Assembly (NCBI GenBank): GCA_035546355.1
Contig: DATKEH010000359.1
Span: forward strand, 1-12,519
DNA from: DATKEH01 sp035546355
GTDB lineage: Bacteria > Acidobacteriota > Thermoanaerobaculia > Multivoradales > JAIOJS01
Direction: 5' to 3'
Length of the DNA stretch: 12,519 bases
Positions 7,965 to 12,519 of this stretch are shown here, one piece after another (within the stretch, counting starts at the first letter, position 1; each line of letters opens with the position of its first letter). The position numbers were made by a program, and so were the translations under genes. Below the pieces are notes generated by a model that had not been told where the DNA came from, did not search any database, and saw only the letters and a program-made list of their open reading frames with translations.

Positions 7965-7982
7965 TGCAGAGAGGAGGACCCC

Positions 7983-8543
7983 ATGGTCTCGATCCCGTCC
8001 CTGTGGGCACCCATCGTGCTCTCCGCGGTGCTGGTGTTCGTGGTCAGCTCCATCGTGCACATGGCGCTCGCCTACCACCGCAGTGATTACCGCCCGCTGC
8101 CGCGCGAGGGGGAGGCGCTGGACATGCTGCGCGGCCTGGGCTTGGCGCCGGGGCTCTATACCTTTCCGCACTGCGAGAGCCCCAAGGAGATGGGCACTCC
8201 GGAGATGCTCGCCAAGTACGAGCGCGGCCCGGTGGGCCTGCTGACGGTGTTGCCCAGCCGGCCGCCGGCGATGGGCAAGCACCTCGCCGCCTGGTTCGTC
8301 TACTGCCTGGTGATCGGCGTTTTCGTCGCCTACCTGGCGGGGCGCACCCTGGCTCCGGGCACGGAGTACCTGGAGGTGTTCCGCGTCGCGGGAACGGCGG
8401 CGTTGATGGCCTACGGGCTGGGTTATCTGGTGCTGCCGATCTGGTGGGGGCAGCCCTGGGCGACGACGCTGAAGCACGTCTTCGACGGCCTGCTCTACGC
8501 CCTCGTCACCGCCGGCGCCTTCGCCTGGCTGTGGCCGGCGTGA
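7983..8543 (+). CDS. conserved membrane protein of unknown function, 186 aa
   Basis: An integral membrane protein with an N-terminal helix (about 8-28, APIVLSAVLVFVVSSIVHMA), a soluble loop of roughly 70 residues, then three more helices (about 101-121, 133-153, 164-184). The loop opens with AYHRSDYRPLPREGEALDML and contains GPVGLLTVLPSRPPAMGKH, both of which I recall as conserved in an uncharacterised family of similar length in Acidobacteriota and other phyla. His27, His32, Asp35 and Tyr36 near the first helix are the most likely functional residues. A strong Shine-Dalgarno sequence precedes the ATG. The lipoprotein gene follows after 40 bases. Function unknown. Confidence 0.82.
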   Translation: MVSIPSLWAPIVLSAVLVFVVSSIVHMALAYHRSDYRPLPREGEALDMLRGLGLAPGLYTFPHCESPKEMGTPEMLAKYERGPVGLLTVLPSRPPAMGKHLAAWFVYCLVIGVFVAYLAGRTLAPGTEYLEVFRVAGTAALMAYGLGYLVLPIWWGQPWATTLKHVFDGLLYALVTAGAFAWLWPA

Positions 8544-8570
8544 CCGCGCGTCGGCTGCGCGGGGTCGCGG

Positions 8571-8576
8571 TAGACT
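8571..8576 (+). promoter_or_regulatory. possible -10 box (TAGACT) for a leaderless transcript
   Basis: TAGACT ends seven bases before the ATG at 8584, the spacing expected if transcription starts at the A of the start codon. There is no Shine-Dalgarno sequence for that gene, consistent with leaderless translation. No -35 element is recognisable at 16-18 bases, so support is limited. Confidence 0.3.
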
Positions 8577-8583
8577 GCGACCC

Positions 8584-9444
8584 ATGGTGCGGAGCGTCGC
8601 CGCTGTCTGCGTCCTGCTGCTGCCCGCCGGGCTCCTCGCCGGCTGCGACCCCGGTGCGGTGGCGCCGGGGTCGGACGGGCGAGCCGAGGGAGCCGGCGCG
8701 GCGACGGGATCGGGCTTCGACCTCGCCGCTGCCGAGGCCGTGGACCTCACCCATGCCTTCGGCGAGGACACCATCTACTGGCCCACCGACCCCACGGGCT
8801 TTCAGCTGGAGACGCTGTCCTACGGTCACACCGATGGCGGTTACTTCTACGCCGCCAACCGCTTCTGCACCGCCGAGCACGGCGGCACGCACCTCGACGC
8901 GCCGATCCACTTCGGCGAGGGGCAGCAGGCGGTGGACGCCATCCCGGTGGATCGTCTGATCGGCCCGGCGGTGGTGATCGACGTGGCGGAGAAGGCGGCG
9001 CAGGACGCCGACTACCGGCTGGCGGCGCAGGACGTCGAGGCGTGGGAGGCCGAGTTCGGTGCGGTGCCCGCGGGAGCGATCGTGCTGCTGCGCACCGGCT
9101 GGGGGGCGCGCTGGCCCGACCGCCGGGCCTACCTCGGAGACGACGCGCCGGGAGACGCCTCCGACCTCCACTTCCCTTCCTACGGCCGGGAGGCCGCGGA
9201 GCTGCTGGTGCGCGAGCGGAAGGTGGCGGCGCTGGGGGTCGACACCGCCAGCATCGACCACGGGCCGTCGCAGGACTTCGCGGTGCACCGGGTGGCCGCC
9301 CTCGGCGACGTGCCGGGGCTCGAGAACCTGGCCAACCTCGACCAGGTGCCGCCGACGGGTGCCTGGGTGGTGGCCTTGCCGATGAAGATCGGCGGCGGCT
9401 CGGGGGCGCCGCTGCGGGCCGTCGCCCTGCTGCCCCCGAGGTGA
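8584..9444 (+). CDS. cyclase-family (kynurenine formamidase-like) metal-dependent hydrolase, lipoprotein
   Basis: A 286-residue protein of the cyclase family (PF04199 type; kynurenine formamidase and isatin hydrolase are members), which hydrolyse amide or lactam bonds. The metal motif is complete: HGGTHLDAPIHF, with His99, His103, Asp105 and His109. ALGVDTASIDHG and the closing GAWVVALPMKIGGGSGAPLRAVALL also match the family. The N-terminus is a bacterial lipoprotein signal: a basic start, hydrophobic LLLPAGLLAGC with lipobox Cys21, then a Gly/Ala-rich linker to about residue 44. The enzyme should therefore sit outside the inner membrane, unlike cytosolic formamidases. Its TGA overlaps the next gene's GTG (GTGA). 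Substrate unknown. Confidence 0.9.
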   Translation: MVRSVAAVCVLLLPAGLLAGCDPGAVAPGSDGRAEGAGAATGSGFDLAAAEAVDLTHAFGEDTIYWPTDPTGFQLETLSYGHTDGGYFYAANRFCTAEHGGTHLDAPIHFGEGQQAVDAIPVDRLIGPAVVIDVAEKAAQDADYRLAAQDVEAWEAEFGAVPAGAIVLLRTGWGARWPDRRAYLGDDAPGDASDLHFPSYGREAAELLVRERKVAALGVDTASIDHGPSQDFAVHRVAALGDVPGLENLANLDQVPPTGAWVVALPMKIGGGSGAPLRAVALLPPR

Positions 9445-10283
9445 GGCCTTCGCGGTTTCGGCTCATCTCGGTCCTGGCGGTTCTGGTCGCGATCTTCCTG
9501 GCGCTCCTGATGCTCGGCAACACCGTCCGGCAGATGATCTACCCGGCGCCTTCCGTACGGGTGCCGTCGCCACCCCCCGAGCCGTTGGTCGAGGTGCCGC
9601 TGGAGAGCGCCGACGGCACGCCGCTGTCGGCATGGTGGCTGCCGCCGCCGCGCCCTAACGCGCCCTCGCTGCTGATGCTCCACGGCAACGGCGAGAACCT
9701 CGAGACGATGCGCCGGTCGGGGCTGTTCGAGGAGCTGCGCGGAGTGGGCGCCGGGGTGCTGGGGCTCGACTACCCCGGGTACGGCAACAGCGGCGGCGCG
9801 CCGGGCGAGGCGGCCAATCTCGCCGCCGCCGAGGCGGCGTGGGAGTGGCTACGGCGGCAGGCGCCGCCCGGCGCGCGGGTCATCGTCGGCTGGTCGCTGG
9901 GCGCCGCGGTGGGCGTCCAGCTCGCCGCCAGCCACGCCGACAGCGTCGACGGTCTGGTGTTGATGAGCGCCTGGGACCGGCTCGGCGAGGTGGCGGCGAT
10001 CCACTTCCCCCGCTTCCTGGTGTCGGCGCTGCTCGCCGAGCGCTACGACTCGGCGGCGGCGGCCGAGAGGCTGCGCTGTCCGGTGCTGGTGGTGCACGGC
10101 AGCCGCGACTCGATCGTCCCCATGGCATTGGGTCGGGCGCTGTTCGCGGCGCTGCCGGAGCCGAAGCGCTGGGTGGAGGTGCCTCGGGCCGACCACAACG
10201 ACCTGCTGGCGCACCGGCAGGTCTGGGACGCGCTGGCGGAATTCCTCGACCAGCGGTCACCGGCAGGCTCGGATGGTCTCTAG
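9441..10283 (+). CDS. membrane-anchored alpha/beta hydrolase (BEM46/ABHD13-like)
   Basis: A 280-residue protein with an N-terminal hydrophobic anchor (about 8-29, LISVLAVLVAIFLALLMLGN) and an alpha/beta-hydrolase domain. MLHGNGEN (about 74-81) supplies the oxyanion region and LDYPGYGNSGG is typical of the BEM46-like group. Nucleophile Ser152 sits in GWSLGAA. Asp223 in HGSRDSIVP and His252 in RADHNDLL complete the triad. It probably hydrolyses esters, thioesters or amides at the outer face of the inner membrane. An open frame continues upstream inside the cyclase gene; I chose GTG at 9441 because the protein signature starts there and the start overlaps the cyclase stop as GTGA, implying coupled translation. 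Confidence 0.88.
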   Translation: MRPSRFRLISVLAVLVAIFLALLMLGNTVRQMIYPAPSVRVPSPPPEPLVEVPLESADGTPLSAWWLPPPRPNAPSLLMLHGNGENLETMRRSGLFEELRGVGAGVLGLDYPGYGNSGGAPGEAANLAAAEAAWEWLRRQAPPGARVIVGWSLGAAVGVQLAASHADSVDGLVLMSAWDRLGEVAAIHFPRFLVSALLAERYDSAAAAERLRCPVLVVHGSRDSIVPMALGRALFAALPEPKRWVEVPRADHNDLLAHRQVWDALAEFLDQRSPAGSDGL

Positions 10284-10737
10284 GGGTACCCTCGGCCTCG
10301 CCGCCCTCGGCCTGCTCCTCGTCGCCAGTCGCGGCGGCCGGCGGCGGGCGCGGCCGCGGGTCGCGCGGATCCCGTCGCCGGCGACGGCAGGCCTCGGCCT
10401 CCCCTTCCCCGGCGCGGTGCGAGTCGGCGACCTGCTGCTGCTTTCCGGCGCCATCGGCCACCTGCCGGGTGCCCTGACGCTGGCGCCGGGCGGCGTCGCC
10501 GCCGAGACCCATCAGGCGCTCGACAACCTCGAGGCGGTGTTGCGGCAGGAGGGGCTCGACCTGGGTGACCTGGTCCAGTGCACGCTGATGCTGGCCGACA
10601 TCGGCGAGTGGCCGCAGGTCAACGCGGTGTGGGTCGAACGCTTTGCCGGCGCCAGGCCGGCGCGCAGCGCCTTCGGCACCAGCGGCCTGGCGCTGGGGGC
10701 GCGCATCGAGATCGACGGCATCGCCCTGGCCCGCTGA
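10273..10737 (+). CDS. RidA-family (YjgF/UK114) protein with N-terminal hydrophobic segment
   Basis: A 154-residue protein. Residues about 42-153 form a RidA domain: VGDLLLLSGAIG, GGVAAETHQALDNLEAVL, DLVQCTLMLADIGEWPQVNA, then RPARSAFGTSGLALGARIEI. RidA hydrolyses reactive enamine/imine intermediates. The arginine that holds the carboxylate (Arg131, like Arg105 of E. coli RidA) and the acidic Glu146 (like Glu120) are present, while the usual tyrosine is replaced by Phe45. Before the domain is an unusual 40-residue extension with a short hydrophobic stretch (LGLAALGLLLVA) followed by GGRRRARPR, which could act as an anchor with the basic side in the cytoplasm or as a poor signal. The ATG overlaps the hydrolase gene by 11 bases. 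It is the third gene of a tight set. Confidence 0.88.
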   Translation: MVSRGTLGLAALGLLLVASRGGRRRARPRVARIPSPATAGLGLPFPGAVRVGDLLLLSGAIGHLPGALTLAPGGVAAETHQALDNLEAVLRQEGLDLGDLVQCTLMLADIGEWPQVNAVWVERFAGARPARSAFGTSGLALGARIEIDGIALAR

Positions 10738-10840
10738 CGCGCATTCCGGAGCCCAGCTCGGCGGCGCCGGGGGGGCCGGCAGCCTCTACCAAGGCCTTGT
10801 AAGGTCTACACTCTCGCCGGCGGGCCCGCTCTGGCGCCGA

Positions 10841-10857
10841 CCGGCGGCAGCCGCCGG
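10841..10857. repeat. perfect GC palindrome just before the NAD synthetase start
   Basis: CCGGCGGC-A-GCCGCCGG is an exact inverted repeat of 8-base arms around one base. It lies 4 bases before an in-frame GTG at 10862 and 22 before the preferred GTG at 10880. It sits in the 142-base gap after the RidA gene, which also holds CAAGGCCTTG (10790-10799) and a TACACT -10-like box (10807-10812). It could be an operator or an RNA stem limiting initiation. Confidence 0.4.
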
Positions 10858-10879
10858 CCGTGTGATCTACTTCCTCCTC

Positions 10880-12519
10880 GTGAGGCTGCTCAAGGTGGCT
10901 GCCGGGGTGGTCAACACCACCCCCCTGGACTGGCGGGGAAACGCGGCCGCGGTCCTGGAGTCGATCGCGGCGGCGCGCGAGCAGGGGGTGGGCGTGCTCT
11001 GCCTGCCCGAGATGTGTCTCTGCGGCTACGGCTGCGAAGACGCCTTCCTCTCGCCGGGAGTGGTGCAGACGGCGTGGGAGGTGCTCGCCGAGGTGGCGCC
11101 GGCGTGCGAGGGGATCGTCGTCTCGCTGGGGCTGCCGATCCCTTTCCGCAACGCGCTCTACAACTGTGCCGCGCTGGTCGCCGATGGCCGGCTGCTGGGC
11201 TTGGCGGCCAAGAAGTTCCTCGCCGGCGACGGCATCCACTACGAACCCCGCTGGTTCAAACCGTGGCCGCGCGAGGTGGTGGCCGAGCTCGAGCGCGACG
11301 GCGGCACCTGGCCGCTCGGCGACGTCTACTTCGAGGTCGGTGGGGTCAGGATCGGCTTCGAGATCTGCGAGGACGCATGGGTGGCCGCCCGCCCCGGCGG
11401 CGCGCTGGCGCTCAAGGGCGTCGACATCATCCTCAACCCCAGCGCCAGCCACTTCGCGTTCGGCAAACAGGAGGTGCGGGAGCGCTACGTGCTCGAGGGG
11501 TCGCGGGCCTTCGGCGTCACCTACGTCTACGCCAACCTGCTGGGCAACGAGGCGGGGCGCGTGATCTACGACGGCGGCGCGTTGATCGCCACCGGCGGCA
11601 AGATGGCGGCCATCGGACCGCGACTGACCTTCGATCGCTGGCGGTTGACCACCGCCGTGGTGGACCTCGACCTGACCCGCATGCAGCAGGCGCGGCTGTC
11701 CAGCTTCCAGCCCGACCTCGAGGAGAGGCCCGAGGAGCGGGTGGAGGCGCCCTTCCGCTACCCGGCGAGCGCGCTGGAGCTGGCGGCGCCGCGGCGCCAG
11801 GCGTGGGAGCTCGCCGAGCAGCACCGCGAGGAGGAGTTCACCCGCGCGGTGGCCCTGGGGCTGTTCGACTACCTGCGCAAGAGCCGCTCGCACGGTTTCG
11901 TGGTGTCGCTGTCGGGCGGCGCCGACTCGGCCGCCGTCGCCGTCCTGGTGGCCCTGATGGTGGAGCTGTCGTGGCAGGAGCAGGGGCCCGAGGAGCTGCG
12001 GGCGCGGCTGGCCCACGTCCCGGGGCTCGACGAGGCGACGGCGCCGCCGCAGCTCGTCGAGCGCCTGCTGACGACGCTCTACCAGGCGACCCGCAACAGC
12101 ACCCAGGCCACGCGCGAGGCGGCGCGGGCCGTCGCCTCGGCGGTGGGGGCGCGCCACCTCGAGCTCGACGTCGAGCCGCTGGTGAGCGGCTACGTGCAGT
12201 TGATCGAAGAGGCCCTGGGGCGGCGGCTCTCGTGGCAGAGCGACGACGTGGCGCTGCAGAACATCCAGGCGCGGGTGCGGGCTCCCGCCGCGTGGCTGGT
12301 GGCCAACCTGCGCAACGCGCTGCTGCTGGCGACCTCGAACCGCTCCGAGGCCGCGGTCGGCTACGCCACCATGGACGGCGACACCGCCGGCGGCCTGTCG
12401 CCGATCGCCGGCATCGACAAGGCGTTCCTGCGCCGCTGGCTGGGCTGGATGGAGACTTCCGGGCCGACCGGCCTGCGCCCGGTCCCGGAGCTGTCGGCGG
12501 TGACGGCGTTGCCGCCGAC
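10880..12519 (+). CDS. nadE: glutamine-dependent NAD(+) synthetase, partial (3' end beyond window)
   Basis: Converts nicotinate-adenine dinucleotide to NAD+ using ATP and ammonia released from glutamine. 546 codons are present and the frame is open at the right edge, in keeping with a full length near 650. The N-terminal nitrilase-fold glutaminase has its triad: Glu44 (LPEMCLCGYGCEDAF), Lys111 (AAKKFL) and Cys163 (GFEICEDAW). The C-terminal synthetase has the P-loop Ser345-Gly-Gly-Ala-Asp-Ser, then NIQARVRAP, the ATSNRSE motif and YATMDGDTAGGLSPI. GTG at 10880 gives MRLLKVAAGVVNTT, a natural family start; an in-frame GTG at 10862 would add six hydrophobic residues. Neither has a Shine-Dalgarno sequence. 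It is separated from the RidA gene by 142 bases and probably transcribed alone. Confidence 0.93.
   Translation, partial: MRLLKVAAGVVNTTPLDWRGNAAAVLESIAAAREQGVGVLCLPEMCLCGYGCEDAFLSPGVVQTAWEVLAEVAPACEGIVVSLGLPIPFRNALYNCAALVADGRLLGLAAKKFLAGDGIHYEPRWFKPWPREVVAELERDGGTWPLGDVYFEVGGVRIGFEICEDAWVAARPGGALALKGVDIILNPSASHFAFGKQEVRERYVLEGSRAFGVTYVYANLLGNEAGRVIYDGGALIATGGKMAAIGPRLTFDRWRLTTAVVDLDLTRMQQARLSSFQPDLEERPEERVEAPFRYPASALELAAPRRQAWELAEQHREEEFTRAVALGLFDYLRKSRSHGFVVSLSGGADSAAVAVLVALMVELSWQEQGPEELRARLAHVPGLDEATAPPQLVERLLTTLYQATRNSTQATREAARAVASAVGARHLELDVEPLVSGYVQLIEEALGRRLSWQSDDVALQNIQARVRAPAAWLVANLRNALLLATSNRSEAAVGYATMDGDTAGGLSPIAGIDKAFLRRWLGWMETSGPTGLRPVPELSAVTALPP

Noticed and set aside
10738..10861. 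A tRNA or other structural RNA in the gap before nadE
   Set aside because: No cloverleaf or known RNA pattern could be traced; only short palindromes and a weak -10-like box are present.
10619..12157. A 512-codon minus-strand open frame opposite the RidA and NAD synthetase genes
   Set aside because: An antisense shadow of two well-supported genes, with low-complexity composition.

Overview
The window is very GC-rich (about 70% or more, judged by eye) and densely coded. Genes carry strong third-position G/C bias, frequent GTG starts, short gaps and stop/start overlaps. A bacilliredoxin, a secreted outer-membrane beta-barrel protein and a lipoprotein point to a Gram-negative-type, didermal bacterium. 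Together with a eukaryote-like P5C dehydrogenase, an ILVBL/HACL2-like ThDP enzyme and a conserved 186-residue membrane protein, this best fits an Acidobacteriota-like (for example Thermoanaerobaculia) chromosome. That placement is an inference from protein resemblance recalled from memory, not from a search. I see no mobile elements, tRNA, rRNA, CRISPR array or phage genes, and no gene-free stretch over about 145 bases.

Left part (58-5800, all + strand): bacilliredoxin BrxA/B; a 93-residue protein of unknown function; a DUF423 membrane protein whose start overlaps the preceding stop; L-glutamate gamma-semialdehyde (P5C) dehydrogenase pruA; a hotdog-fold thioesterase; a ThDP enzyme that reads like human ILVBL/HACL2 over its whole length; and a secreted outer-membrane beta-barrel protein with an Asp-rich loop.

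Middle (5772-7856): a divergent pair consists of an EamA-family transporter (- strand) and a MarR-family regulator (+ strand). A 67-base AT-rich gap separates them and carries a near-consensus promoter overlapped by repeats that could be the operator. Downstream of the transporter, on the same strand and against the end of the barrel gene, is a 40-codon reading frame that looks like the first 32 residues of a rhomboid protease with the rest missing. The marR reading frame runs 77 bases into a DinB-family gene.

Right part (7983-12519, + strand): a conserved four-helix membrane protein. It is followed by three tightly packed genes: a lipoprotein of the cyclase (kynurenine formamidase-like) family, a membrane-anchored alpha/beta hydrolase and a RidA-family protein with an N-terminal hydrophobic segment. 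The last gene is a glutamine-dependent NAD synthetase that runs off the right end. The three-gene set recalls the division of labour in the Rut pathway (RidA-like RutC, hydrolase RutD) but appears membrane-associated. It is the best candidate here for an undescribed small pathway. Most other genes look like ordinary metabolic and housekeeping functions.
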